A DNA stretch of 41,235 nucleotides, taken from NCBI GenBank assembly GCA_046092445.1, contig JBJTDR010000064.1, positions 1 through 41,235 of the forward strand. Reading direction: 5' to 3'. The DNA comes from CAIUPE01 sp046092445. GTDB taxonomy: Bacteria > Pseudomonadota > Alphaproteobacteria > Rhizobiales > Beijerinckiaceae. The notes under the pieces are model-generated. The model had not been told where the DNA came from. It did not search any database and saw only the letters and a list, made by a program, of their open reading frames with translations. The position numbers were made by a program, and so were the translations under genes. Position 1 is the first letter of the stretch, and each line of letters starts with the position of its first letter. Of the stretch, positions 23,814 through 32,332 are shown piece after piece.

Positions 23814-23829
23814 AGAACGAATTCGTTCT
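23814..23829. promoter_or_regulatory. perfect 16-nt palindrome upstream of metK
   Basis: AGAACGAATTCGTTCT reads identically on both strands. It lies in the gap between the XRE-type regulator stop (23864) and the metK start, with a near-copy of one half (CGTTCGTTGAAC) right beside it on the regulator side. A minus-strand TTGACT follows within 15 bases. This fits an operator for a dimeric helix-turn-helix protein, possibly the neighbouring regulator. Confidence 0.5.
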
Positions 23830-23863
23830 GTTCAACGAACGTGATCATTACGTATTTCAGCCG

Positions 23864-24277
23864 TTACGCCGCCATTTCATCTCCGGCAATGGCTGTCACC
23901 AACTCAACAACGCGGCGCCTCAATTTGGGGTCCCTGATCCTGACGAAAGCGCGGTTCAGCTGAACACCTTCATTCGTGCCGAGAAAATCCGACACATAGG
24001 TTGCAGTTTCATCCTCAAAACCGTTTCCCTCGATCGCCATGGCGTTCTGAGGTGCCCCCTCGAAGAAAAACTCCACCGGAACGCCCAGCAGACCGGATAT
24101 CTCCTGAAGTCGGCTCGCACCGATACGGTTCAAGCCCTTTTCATATTTCTGGATTTGCTGAAAGGTAAGTTTCAAAGCATCGCCGAGCTTTTCCTGACTC
24201 AACCCCGCGAGCACCCGCCGCATCCGCAGACGGCTTCCTACATGTCGATCAATCGGATTCGGAACTTTCTTCAGCAT
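23864..24277 (-). CDS. XRE-family helix-turn-helix regulator (PraR-like)
   Basis: This is a 137-residue DNA-binding protein. The Cro/CI-type helix-turn-helix lies at about 12-66 (LRMRRVLAGLSQEKLGDALK, FQQIQKYEKGLNR), with the phrase GASRLQEISGLLGVPVEFFF after it. The C-terminal tail (NRAFVRIRDPKLRRRVVELV) is conserved in a widespread alphaproteobacterial family. I believe this family includes PraR of Azorhizobium and Rhizobium, which affects attachment and biofilm, but that identification is from memory. The gene is the head of an XRE-metK-trmB transcription unit. A perfect TATAAT lies about 53-58 bases upstream and a TGACGTCA palindrome lies in the leader, consistent with autoregulation. Confidence 0.9.
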   Translation of the reverse strand: MLKKVPNPIDRHVGSRLRMRRVLAGLSQEKLGDALKLTFQQIQKYEKGLNRIGASRLQEISGLLGVPVEFFFEGAPQNAMAIEGNGFEDETATYVSDFLGTNEGVQLNRAFVRIRDPKLRRRVVELVTAIAGDEMAA

Positions 24278-24299
24278 GTCAATCCCCAGCTAAGCTACC

Positions 24300-24335
24300 T
24301 GACGTCAAACGGAACATAAAACCGATCAAATTATA
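24300..24335 (-). promoter_or_regulatory. -10 element and TGACGTCA palindrome upstream of the XRE regulator
   Basis: On the minus strand a perfect TATAAT (24335-24330) gives a leader of about 45 nt to the regulator start at 24277. No good -35 hexamer is present at 16-18 nt, so an activator or a weak -35 is likely. Just downstream, TGACGTCA (24300-24307) is a perfect 8-base palindrome in the transcribed leader, suitable for repression. Confidence 0.45.
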
Positions 24336-24400
24336 GAAATAAACAGCGGTGTAATCGCCAATCCATACAACTTAAAACAAATATTGCCGTCTGTAATATG

Positions 24401-24432
24401 AATAATCGATCAGCCTGCTTATATCGATTATT
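24401..24432. repeat. 10-bp inverted repeat in AT-rich gap between lnt and the XRE regulator
   Basis: AATAATCGAT (24401-24410) and ATCGATTATT (24423-24432) are perfect inverted copies separated by 12 bases. They lie about 90 bases after the lnt stop and about 70 bases upstream of the regulator's -10 element. No T-run follows on either strand, so an operator or upstream activator site is more likely than a terminator. Confidence 0.5.
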
Positions 24433-24522
24433 GACGTACTGACTGGCAACCTGTTAAAATTCGAATCAATAATTACACCCGCATTAACGACTTATGGTTG
24501 TAGAATTAATAAAAAATAAACG

Positions 24523-26100
24523 CTAAGTCAATTTCCAAAACCGGCCATAAAGGCAGATTCCCAATAAAAGGATCGCTATGGTTAGCGCTGATAGTGAATC
24601 AGTCCGGGAATAGAGAGTCGGTTCGATCGGCACTGGCAGAAATCCGTCAAGAGTACCCGTTTCGCCAAGACCAATCTTGCCAATGACCCGACCGTAGGCA
24701 TCGACAATCGCGGAAATCCCCGTATTGGCAGCGCGAACGAGCGGTACGCCCTGCTCGATCGCCCGCAATCGTGCCTGCGCAAAATGCTGGAAAGGCCCCG
24801 GAGTGTTTCCGAACCAGCCATCATTCGTCACATTGAGCAAGACGCCCGGACGTGAGCCGTCATTCGGCAGGATCTCCGAGGGAAAAATCGCCTCGTAACA
24901 GATCAGCGGCGAAATCGGCGGCAATCCCGGTACAGTCAACACCGAACGTTCCGAGGCCGCTGTAAATCCGCCCGGCGCGTTCACAAACTGCCTCAACCCC
25001 CATTGCGTTAGAAGATCCGAAACAGGCAGATATTCGCCAAACGGCACAAGATGCACCTTGTCGGCCGAAGCCGTGATTCGACCATCCCCGTCCACCACCT
25101 GTATTGCATTGTAAAATAGCCGCCCCGGGCCATCGGCCGGATCTTCAGCACGGACGGCACCCGTCAGAAGGTGGACATCAGAGCCGAGAAGCGTCGCAAT
25201 TTGCGCCAAGGCCTCAGGTTCCTGCTCAAGCAGAAAGGGAAAAGATGTCTCCGGCCAGATGAGATGCGTAATCCCCTTCATCCCTGTCGGGTCGGGGTAG
25301 CTTCCCTTCGAGCTGAGCTGAAGATAATGCTCCATGATCGTCGCGGCATGGGATCGGTGAAAGCGGTCATCCTCCGGCATATTCGCCTGCATCAGGCGCA
25401 ATTTCACATCCGGCACATGCGCCGACGGCGGTACGGACAACCGCAGTACGCCAAATCCCGTAATTCCCGCCAACACAAGAACCGCCATCAGCGGAGCAAC
25501 GATTTTCTCTCCCCGCCTCCGTCCGGAGAATAAACAAACCGGCGCTGCAAAAATGGCAATCGCTAGAAAATCAAGACCATGACTGCCGATCACCGAGGCA
25601 ATTTGCGCCGTCTCCAGCGTTCCGCCAAGGGTCATACCGAAATTGTTCCACGGAAACCCGGTCAGAACCGTCGCCCGCAACCATTCGGAAGCGCCCAATC
25701 CAAACGCAAGCGCCAGAATACGTCGCCCGCTCGAATCCCATAGGCTCCGCGCTAATCCGAATCCAATGGCCGTAAAAATCGCAAGCAGGGCAGGCAATCC
25801 CAGAACACCCAGCGGCAACGCCCACGCGAACTGGTCCGGATCAACCAGAAAAGCCGCACCCAGCCACCAGAGCCCGCCGACAAAATACCCGAAACCGAGC
25901 CACCAGCCGTAAATCGCCGCCTGCCTGATGGAACAGGAGTGATCAATCAGCCATACCGCCATCATCATCGGCAAAAGCAAGGCCGGAATCACAGAAAATG
26001 GCGGCATCGCCAATGCGCCGACACCTCCCGAAACCCACGCCAGCAAGAGCCGCTCGATCCGCCCCGTCGCCGCCAGCCTTCCAGCAATGATCCCGATCAT
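24523..26100 (-). CDS. lnt: apolipoprotein N-acyltransferase
   Basis: Lnt transfers the third acyl chain onto the N-terminal cysteine of lipoproteins in the inner membrane. The 525-residue product has about six N-terminal hydrophobic segments (residues 18-220), then a carbon-nitrogen hydrolase domain facing the periplasm. The catalytic triad is visible as E284 (IWPETSFPF), K348 (ADKVHLVPFGEYLP) and C401 (PLICYEAIFP). A last hydrophobic segment is at the C-terminus. It lies nine bases after the CorC-like gene and ends the long minus-strand housekeeping run that starts near 33.5 kb. An AT-rich 245-base gap follows. Confidence 0.96.
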   Translation of the reverse strand: MIGIIAGRLAATGRIERLLLAWVSGGVGALAMPPFSVIPALLLPMMMAVWLIDHSCSIRQAAIYGWWLGFGYFVGGLWWLGAAFLVDPDQFAWALPLGVLGLPALLAIFTAIGFGLARSLWDSSGRRILALAFGLGASEWLRATVLTGFPWNNFGMTLGGTLETAQIASVIGSHGLDFLAIAIFAAPVCLFSGRRRGEKIVAPLMAVLVLAGITGFGVLRLSVPPSAHVPDVKLRLMQANMPEDDRFHRSHAATIMEHYLQLSSKGSYPDPTGMKGITHLIWPETSFPFLLEQEPEALAQIATLLGSDVHLLTGAVRAEDPADGPGRLFYNAIQVVDGDGRITASADKVHLVPFGEYLPVSDLLTQWGLRQFVNAPGGFTAASERSVLTVPGLPPISPLICYEAIFPSEILPNDGSRPGVLLNVTNDGWFGNTPGPFQHFAQARLRAIEQGVPLVRAANTGISAIVDAYGRVIGKIGLGETGTLDGFLPVPIEPTLYSRTDSLSALTIAILLLGICLYGRFWKLT

Positions 26101-26109
26101 TTCGACCTG

Positions 26110-27207
26110 TCAGGACCGGTCGGGCGAAGGCCCGTCGGAAACGTCAGTGGCCGGCTCGTCCGTTTTCTCTGCCGTCTCGCTGCGGCCCGCCTTTGTGCTC
26201 ACGGGTTCACCGTCGATCATGACAACGCGCTTGTGCACCCGCACGCGCTTCAACCGCCGCGGATCAGCATCAAGAATTTCAAACTCCAGCATGTCATGGT
26301 TGGAGATGATCTCGCCGCGGATCGGCACCCGCCCCGCCAGTGCGCCCACCAAACCGCCGATCGTCTCGACATCCTCCGCAATGTCTTCGTTCATCAACTC
26401 GATATTGATCACGTTCGAGACATCTTCCAGATTGGCCCGCGCATCGATCACAAAACTGCCGTCCGCCATCGGCATGATCATCGGCGTCTCGTCGAGATCA
26501 TGCTCGTCCTCGATATCACCGACGACAATCTCGACCAGATCCTCGATCGAGACCAGCCCGTCCGTCCCGCCATATTCGTCGATCACAAGCGCCATGTGCG
26601 TGCGCGTCGTCTGCATCTTGACCAAAAGATCAAGCGCGGGCATCGACGGCGGCACAAACAGCACTGGTCGCAATATCTTCGCGGCTGAAAGCGGCATCAT
26701 CAGGTCAACCTTGCCGAGATCGGGCACGCCGACAGGAACTTTCCTCCGCCGCCCGCCCGGCACCTTCTCCGCCCGCGCGGCGATGTAATCGATAAAGTCC
26801 CGAATATGGATCATCCCGCGCGGATCATCCAGCGTTTCCGAATAGACCGGCAACCGCGAATGCCCCGCCGTCCGGAAAATCCGCAACAGATCGCCCAGTC
26901 CCGTATCAATCGGCACGGAAACAATATCGGCCCGCGGCACCATGACGTCATTCACCCGCTTCGCCCGCAGCCCCAGCACGTTCTTCAGCATTTCCCGTTC
27001 GCGCGGCGAGAAATCATCCGTCGTGCCAGCTTCCGCCAGCGCCTCTTCGATATCACCCCGGATCGAAGCAGATTGGCGCAACCCGATCCGCGCCAGCAAG
27101 CGGCCTACAAAAGTATCGCTCGATGCTCCATCCTGCGGCTCGTTTTGGCGCCCCGTCTGCTGATAATTGTCATCGGAACCGTTCTGTTTCATGGCCTTGA
27201 TGTTCAA
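26110..27207 (-). CDS. CorC/HlyC-family CBS domain protein
   Basis: This 365-residue cytoplasmic protein begins with a polar, Gln- and Asp-rich N-terminus. Two CBS motifs follow (KRVNDVMVPRADIVSVPID at about 83-101, and the partner near PVLFVPPSMPALDLL), and then a C-terminal transporter-associated domain with TIGGLVGALAGRVPIRGE. There is no DUF21 membrane domain, so it matches the short CorC (YbeX) type and not the membrane-bound CorB/HlyC-like exporters. YbeX proteins are linked with ribosome metabolism and magnesium or cobalt homeostasis. It sits in the conserved ybeY-corC-lnt order and is about 70 residues longer than the E. coli protein, mainly at the N-terminus. Confidence 0.9.
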   Translation of the reverse strand: MNIKAMKQNGSDDNYQQTGRQNEPQDGASSDTFVGRLLARIGLRQSASIRGDIEEALAEAGTTDDFSPREREMLKNVLGLRAKRVNDVMVPRADIVSVPIDTGLGDLLRIFRTAGHSRLPVYSETLDDPRGMIHIRDFIDYIAARAEKVPGGRRRKVPVGVPDLGKVDLMMPLSAAKILRPVLFVPPSMPALDLLVKMQTTRTHMALVIDEYGGTDGLVSIEDLVEIVVGDIEDEHDLDETPMIMPMADGSFVIDARANLEDVSNVINIELMNEDIAEDVETIGGLVGALAGRVPIRGEIISNHDMLEFEILDADPRRLKRVRVHKRVVMIDGEPVSTKAGRSETAEKTDEPATDVSDGPSPDRS

Positions 27208-27251
27208 AATTATCTCTTTATCTGGAGGCCGAAGCCCCGCTTTGCAAGTGA

Positions 27252-27728
27252 TTATACCCGGTAAGGGTCCGCAATACCAAGCTCGGACAGCACCCGTGTC
27301 TCAAGCGCTTCCATCCGTTCTGCGTCCTCATCAGTTTCATGATCATACCCGATCAGATGCAGAAATCCGTGCACCATCAAATGCGCAACATGATCGGCAA
27401 ACGGCTTGTCTTCATCTGCCGCCTCGCGCTCGACCGTCTCGAAGGCCAGAATAACATCACCGAGAAACGGCCAAGATGAAATCTTGTCCGCTTCGACCGC
27501 CGGAAAGGAAAGCACATTTGTCGCCTTGTCCATTTTCCGCCAGGCACGATTGACCTTGCGCACCTGCGCATCATCCGACAACATCACGCTCACTTCGGCC
27601 CCGTCCATCAACGAGACCCCCACCATGCGAGCCGCCATGCCGATCGCCTTCTGTGCCAGCGCATCAAACACGGCAATATCGCCCCAAAGCTCGCTTTCCT
27701 GCCCGACATCGATACTGATCTCTGTCAT
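27252..27728 (-). CDS. ybeY: endoribonuclease YbeY (rRNA maturation factor)
   Basis: YbeY is a zinc-dependent RNase for 16S rRNA 3' end maturation and 70S ribosome quality control. The 158-residue product has the diagnostic HGFLHLIGYDH, giving zinc ligands H120, H124 and H130, and the conserved TNVLSFPA and LGDVILAFE segments. Its ATG overlaps the phoH stop (27725-27728) in the ATGA arrangement. It is followed after 44 bases by the CorC-like gene. All conserved positions look intact and length is normal. Confidence 0.96.
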   Translation of the reverse strand: MTEISIDVGQESELWGDIAVFDALAQKAIGMAARMVGVSLMDGAEVSVMLSDDAQVRKVNRAWRKMDKATNVLSFPAVEADKISSWPFLGDVILAFETVEREAADEDKPFADHVAHLMVHGFLHLIGYDHETDEDAERMEALETRVLSELGIADPYRV

Positions 27729-28777
27729 GCGCCTGAAAGCTCTTTCGTCTTGCGATCCTCGGCATCGTAAGCGCCCACAATCCGGCGCACGAGATCATGC
27801 CGAACGACGTCACCCTCGGCAAACCTGATCCGGCCAACGCCCTCGACACCCTGCAAAATCCGCGTCGCCTCGACCAATCCCGACTTCTGCGATGGCGGTA
27901 AGTCGACCTGCGAGGGATCGCCCGTCACGATCATGCGCGAACCCTGCCCAAGCCGCGTCAGCACCATTTTCATCTGCATTGTCGTTGTATTTTGTGCTTC
28001 ATCCAGCAATACAACCGCATTGCTCAATGTCCGCCCGCGCATAAAGGCGAGCGGCGCAATCTCGATCATTCCGGTCTGGAGCGCACGTTCAACATGCCGC
28101 GCCTCCATGAAATCATACAATGCGTCATAAATCGGCCTTAGATACGGGTCGACCTTTTCGCGCATGTCTCCGGGCAGAAATCCGAGCCGTTCCCCCGCTT
28201 CCACTGCGGGACGCGAAAGGATCAATCGCTCGACATGCCCCTGCTCCATCAACTGCACGGCATACCCCACAGCCAGCCACGTCTTGCCGGTTCCCGCAGG
28301 CCCTTCGGCAAATACCAGTTCATTGCTCTTGAGCGCTCGCAAATAGCAGTGCTGCGCCGCATTCCGTGCCCGCACCCGCTTCCGCCGCGTGACGATCTCG
28401 TCAAACGACGCCTCCTCGACGATCAATGTCGGGCTCGACGGAAAGAGCGAGCCCTGATAAGCGGCCTCCTCGATCGCTCCGTCCACATCACCCGCCACAA
28501 TCTGGACACCAGCGAGCACCCGCTCATGCAACCGGCCCAGCACCCGCTTGGCCTGCTCCATCGCGTCGGTCGGACCTTTTAGACTCACTTCATTACCGTT
28601 CGCAACCGCGACAATCCCGAGCCGTCGTTCAATCTGGGTCAGATTCTGGTCGAAATGGCCAAAGACCAATCCGGCGATTCGATTATCCTCGAAGCTGAGG
28701 TGCCCATCCGATATTTCCGTTCCTGCCTCTTTCACCGACTCGGAAACAAGGTGGGGCACCATATTGCCGGTTCTCAA
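27725..28777 (-). CDS. PhoH-family ATPase (PhoH-like)
   Basis: This predicted ATPase of the PhoH family is encoded with ybeY in most proteobacteria and is probably involved in RNA or ribosome metabolism. It has Walker A GPAGTGKTW, Walker B VVLLDEAQN, and the conserved RPAVEAGERLGFLPGD and TGDPSQVDLP. The N-terminal part carries a KH-like region (RRLGIVAVANGNEVSLKGP). The start is uncertain. A TTG at 28777 has AAGGAG 8 nt upstream and is preferred (350 residues). An ATG at 28762 lacks a good site, and an ATG at 28825 would overlap miaB by 29 bases. It follows miaB closely and overlaps ybeY. Confidence 0.93.
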   Translation of the reverse strand: MRTGNMVPHLVSESVKEAGTEISDGHLSFEDNRIAGLVFGHFDQNLTQIERRLGIVAVANGNEVSLKGPTDAMEQAKRVLGRLHERVLAGVQIVAGDVDGAIEEAAYQGSLFPSSPTLIVEEASFDEIVTRRKRVRARNAAQHCYLRALKSNELVFAEGPAGTGKTWLAVGYAVQLMEQGHVERLILSRPAVEAGERLGFLPGDMREKVDPYLRPIYDALYDFMEARHVERALQTGMIEIAPLAFMRGRTLSNAVVLLDEAQNTTTMQMKMVLTRLGQGSRMIVTGDPSQVDLPPSQKSGLVEATRILQGVEGVGRIRFAEGDVVRHDLVRRIVGAYDAEDRKTKELSGA

Positions 28778-28796
28778 ATGCTCAACTCCTTGTTTT

Positions 28797-30167
28797 TCAT
28801 GCGGCCTCGACCGCCGAAAGATCACCCACCAGACTATTCGCCGTCACCCGCGCAATGCGCACCGGCGCGAACTTGCCGATCAGTGATGCATCGCCCGCAA
28901 CAGCCACTGCCGAAAGATACGGACTTTTCCCGGCAATCTGCCCCGCGTGCCGCCCGGCCCGCTCGAACAGCACATCCACCGTCTGCCCGACCATCCCGTC
29001 AAGAAACGCCGTCTGCTGCTGCAATATCAATGCCTGCAAGGCATGAAGCCGTTCCCGTGCCATATCCTCGGGCACTTGCGCGGCGATTTCCGCCGCAGGC
29101 GTTCCGGGCCGCGGGCTGTAGCTGAACGTATAGGCGCTTGCAAACCCCACCTCGCGCACCAGCGCCATCGTCTCCTCGAATTCCGCATCCGTCTCGCCCG
29201 GAAAACCGACAATGAAATCCGACGAGACTGCAATGCCCGGGCGAACTTTCCGCACCTTTTCAATCGTCCTTAAATACGCATCAACCCGATGCTTCCGGTT
29301 CATCGCCGCCAAAACCCGATCAGACCCCGATTGCACAGGCAAATGCAGAAACGGCATCAACTCAGGTAGCTCACCATGCGCCTCGATCAACTCGTCATCC
29401 ATATCCGCCGGATGACTTGTCATATAGCGCAGCCGCTCGATCCCCTCGATCTTCGCAATCCGCCGCATCAGCGTCGGCAACGAGACCGCCCGCCCCTGCT
29501 CATCCACCCCGTGATAGGCATTCACATTCTGGCCCAGAAGCGAAATCTCCCGCACGCCATGCGCCGCAAGCTGCTCCGCCTCGGCGACAATCTTCGCGAC
29601 CGGCCGCGAGACTTCCGCCCCCCGCGTATAGGGCACCACACAAAACGTGCAGAACTTGTCACACCCTTCCTGCACCGTCAGAAAAGCCGTAACCCCGCGT
29701 GACCGGATAGCCGGGCCGGACGCCTTCGGCAAAAGATCAAATTTGTCGACCGGCGGAAATTCCGTATCGATCTGCGCCTTTTCCTTCAATCGGGCGCGTT
29801 CGAGAAGTGTCGGCAAATCCTGATAACTCTGCGGCCCGACGACCACATCCACCGCATTCTGCCGCCGGATGATTTCCGCGCCTTCCGCCTGCGCAACACA
29901 ACCCGCAACAACAATCTGCAATTCACGGCCATTATCGGCGCGTGCCTTCTTCGACTCGCGGATCCGGCCAAGTTCCGAATAAACCTTCTCGACCGCGCGC
30001 TCGCGAATGTGGCATGTATTCAGAATAACGAGGTCCGCATCGCCCTGCGTCTGCGTCTCCTCATATCCGGCCCCAACCATGACATCGGCCATGCGCTGGG
30101 CATCGTATACGTTCATCTGGCAGCCATAAGACTTGATGAACACCTTCTGGGACTTGTGCGTCGACAT
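28797..30167 (-). CDS. miaB: tRNA-2-methylthio-N6-dimethylallyladenosine synthase
   Basis: MiaB is a radical-SAM methylthiotransferase that adds a methylthio group to i6A37 of tRNAs. The 456-residue product shows the N-terminal UPF0004 domain with cluster cysteines C16, C52 and C90. The radical-SAM motif CDKFCTFC (C169, C173, C176) is followed by VVPYTRG, and a C-terminal TRAM domain ends with VRIARVTANSLVGDL. Length and motif spacing are standard. It lies between the plsC-type gene and phoH in the usual rhizobial order. A 75-base gap separates it from the plsC-type gene upstream. Confidence 0.97.
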   Translation of the reverse strand: MSTHKSQKVFIKSYGCQMNVYDAQRMADVMVGAGYEETQTQGDADLVILNTCHIRERAVEKVYSELGRIRESKKARADNGRELQIVVAGCVAQAEGAEIIRRQNAVDVVVGPQSYQDLPTLLERARLKEKAQIDTEFPPVDKFDLLPKASGPAIRSRGVTAFLTVQEGCDKFCTFCVVPYTRGAEVSRPVAKIVAEAEQLAAHGVREISLLGQNVNAYHGVDEQGRAVSLPTLMRRIAKIEGIERLRYMTSHPADMDDELIEAHGELPELMPFLHLPVQSGSDRVLAAMNRKHRVDAYLRTIEKVRKVRPGIAVSSDFIVGFPGETDAEFEETMALVREVGFASAYTFSYSPRPGTPAAEIAAQVPEDMARERLHALQALILQQQTAFLDGMVGQTVDVLFERAGRHAGQIAGKSPYLSAVAVAGDASLIGKFAPVRIARVTANSLVGDLSAVEAA

Positions 30168-30242
30168 GAAACTCCCTGAGTCGCCCTGCCTGCAGTTTAC
30201 ACGAGCTTTGAAAAAAACGCTCTCTTTTCTGCAACACGCTCG

Positions 30243-31073
30243 TCAGTATTTTAAAATCTGCGGAAGTGATCCTTTTCCCCTGCGCATCGTTTCCGTCAAG
30301 GCCTGTCGCACCGCTTGTTCGGCTGATTTTGTCAATCGTTTGCGGCTGTGTGGCAATCGGTCATCGCCTGTTCCCGGAATAGGCGGACAGAAAACCACAG
30401 CTGCCTCGATCGGGCCGCCACCCATGACGCCGCCAAGATGCGACAATAACGTCATATCCCCGTACCATGAGATCGCCGGGCGATCCTTCCTGCCAATCGG
30501 CAGCCCGCCACGACTCTTGTAGGTCACGAGAACCGGCTGCACAACGCAACCTGCCTCACCCATCCCGTCATGAACGGCACCGACAAGCGCCGATTTGAAC
30601 GGCAGAATGCGGTTACCGTCATTCGTTGTGCCCTCGGCAAACAAAACGATGGCATCCCCGCCCCTGATCCGTGTCTGGATGCTCTCGACCGCGCGCTTGG
30701 TCTGGGAGCGCCGCTCGCGCTCCACAAAAATGGACCGCTGCAATCGCGCAAACGTTCCGAAAACCGGCCAACCCGCTACATCCGACTTCGCAACAAACGA
30801 CATCGGCATCACGCTACTCAGCACCACAATATCGAGCCAAGAGGAATGGTTCGAGAGGATCAGCAAGGGCCGATGATCGGCAATTTCTCCATCCACCGAA
30901 ACCTGAACGCGGAACAGGCGGCAGACAAAGCGATGAAAGACAACCGGCAAATGGCCCGCAACGCCCGATCCCGCTCTCAGCGCCAGCCATTGCACGCCCA
31001 TCAGCACAATCGTGACAGGAACAAGCAGTACCGTTACTGAAAACACCCGCAAACGGGACATTTTTCCTCGCAT
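30243..31073 (-). CDS. plsC: 1-acyl-sn-glycerol-3-phosphate acyltransferase
   Basis: PlsC makes phosphatidic acid by acylating lysophosphatidic acid at the membrane. The 276-residue product has an N-terminal hydrophobic anchor (about 9-32). The catalytic NHSSWLDI motif has H76 and D81 in the HX4D arrangement, and the FVERERRSQT and LFAEGTTNDG motifs of the family follow. The C-terminal part is polar and basic. Length is slightly above the 240-260 norm. It is encoded between rimI and miaB on the minus strand and fits the conserved rhizobial neighbourhood. Confidence 0.93.
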   Translation of the reverse strand: MRGKMSRLRVFSVTVLLVPVTIVLMGVQWLALRAGSGVAGHLPVVFHRFVCRLFRVQVSVDGEIADHRPLLILSNHSSWLDIVVLSSVMPMSFVAKSDVAGWPVFGTFARLQRSIFVERERRSQTKRAVESIQTRIRGGDAIVLFAEGTTNDGNRILPFKSALVGAVHDGMGEAGCVVQPVLVTYKSRGGLPIGRKDRPAISWYGDMTLLSHLGGVMGGGPIEAAVVFCPPIPGTGDDRLPHSRKRLTKSAEQAVRQALTETMRRGKGSLPQILKY

Positions 31074-31126
31074 CTTTGTGTTCCAACGGCAGTTTTCGCG
31101 ACGGAACCGCCTCGCGGATCGAGCAT

Positions 31127-31642
31127 CTATGACTGAAGTGAACGCTTCATGACAATCGCCGTCGCCGTTCGACCGTCGCCCTTCTGGTAATATGCGTCAC
31201 GCCGGCCTATCCGCTCGAAGCCCAGCCGCTGATAGAGCGCCCGCGCGGGCATATTCCCCTCTTCAACTTCCAGAAACAGCGACACAATCCGCCGCGACAC
31301 CAATTTCTGCTGATGAAAACGCATCAGCCTCGAGCCAAAGCCACTTTTTCTGAACCGCTTCCGGATAACAATCGACAAAATCTCCGCCTCGTCAGCAACG
31401 ACCCTCGACACGACAAATCCCGCCAATGTGCCGCCCGAACGGCCCACATAAACACCATCCGCGACAATCGAACGATCCGCCAGCATCGCCTCGAAATCGC
31501 CACTGCTCCAAGGCGCCATAAACCCGCCCTCGGCATGGGCCTCCGCAAGTTTTGCCGCATCTTTGACAGGAACGGAACGAAAAACCGATGTACTATTTTT
31601 CCGAAAAAGCCCTCGGAGCCAGCCCAACAGCCATTCAAACAT
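31127..31642 (-). CDS. rimI: GNAT acetyltransferase, RimI (ribosomal protein bS18 N-acetyltransferase)
   Basis: RimI acetylates the N-terminus of ribosomal protein S18. The 171-residue product has a GNAT fold. The acetyl-CoA-binding region is IVIRKRFRKSGFGSRLMRFH, and the closing ALYQRLGFERIGRRDAYY contains the Tyr used as general acid in the family. The first about 20 residues are hydrophobic and extra compared with E. coli RimI. It overlaps tsaB by eight bases (31635-31642), an association conserved in many bacteria, so the two are surely co-expressed. Confidence 0.92.
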   Translation of the reverse strand: MFEWLLGWLRGLFRKNSTSVFRSVPVKDAAKLAEAHAEGGFMAPWSSGDFEAMLADRSIVADGVYVGRSGGTLAGFVVSRVVADEAEILSIVIRKRFRKSGFGSRLMRFHQQKLVSRRIVSLFLEVEEGNMPARALYQRLGFERIGRRDAYYQKGDGRTATAIVMKRSLQS

Positions 31643-32318
31643 GGCTCACGCGCCCATTCGTCTGCGGGTGCGCATCGGGTGCCTTCAGATAAACGGGCGT
31701 CGGCGGTGCAAATTCCGGATTGGCTGAAACACCAAGCCGCGCAATCCATCCAAGATCAGGCCCGTCAAGTTGATTGACCGCCTCGGGATGGATACCCGCC
31801 ATCCGAAGAGCGCGGGCGAGTATCGCCGCACCCGATCCGACAACATGCACGGAGCGGGATTTCACCGCCGCAACGAGCGTTTCGATCGCATAGGTCTGCG
31901 GTGGTTGGAACACCCGCCCCGCACCACTCACAATCTGCGCATACATGTGGCCATGCCGCGCATCAATCGCACTCACAATCAGGCTACGCTCGTCGCCGTC
32001 AATGTGGGGCACGGAAAATGCCGTCAGTGTTGTAATACCCACTGCGGGAACGTCGAGGCCCAGCGCAATTCCCCGCGCTGCCGAAAGCCCGACCCGCAAC
32101 CCCGTAAAACTCCCCGGCCCGACCGACACCGCAATCTTGTCGATGGAGCCAAACCCGCCGTCAACCTTAGCAATCACCCGTTCGATCAACGGCATCAAAG
32201 CTTCCGCGTGCCCGCGATCCATCGGCAGGCTTTCGGACGAGATAAAAATATCTGTCTCGCTGTCCATCACACCCGCAGAGCATAGCCCCAACGCTGTATC
32301 GATGGCCAAAATACGCAA
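31635..32318 (-). CDS. tsaB: tRNA threonylcarbamoyladenosine biosynthesis protein TsaB
   Basis: TsaB is the non-catalytic partner of TsaD in making t6A37 on ANN-decoding tRNAs. The 227-residue product starts MRILAIDTALGLCSAGV, with the actin-like ATPase fold opening, and has VSVGPGSFTGLRVGLSAARG, the most conserved TsaB segment, and DARHGHMYAQI. Length is typical. It lies 14 bases downstream of the nitroreductase gene and overlaps rimI. The essential role makes this run of genes a stable chromosomal core. Confidence 0.95.
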   Translation of the reverse strand: MRILAIDTALGLCSAGVMDSETDIFISSESLPMDRGHAEALMPLIERVIAKVDGGFGSIDKIAVSVGPGSFTGLRVGLSAARGIALGLDVPAVGITTLTAFSVPHIDGDERSLIVSAIDARHGHMYAQIVSGAGRVFQPPQTYAIETLVAAVKSRSVHVVGSGAAILARALRMAGIHPEAVNQLDGPDLGWIARLGVSANPEFAPPTPVYLKAPDAHPQTNGRVSHV

Positions 32319-32332
32319 GAGAGCCCCTTATT

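Noticed and set aside
23699..23863. A SAM riboswitch in the metK leader
   Set aside because: Only a 5-bp stem and a palindrome are visible. I could not match the conserved cores of SAM-II, SAM-V or SAM/SAH elements; a covariance search would decide.
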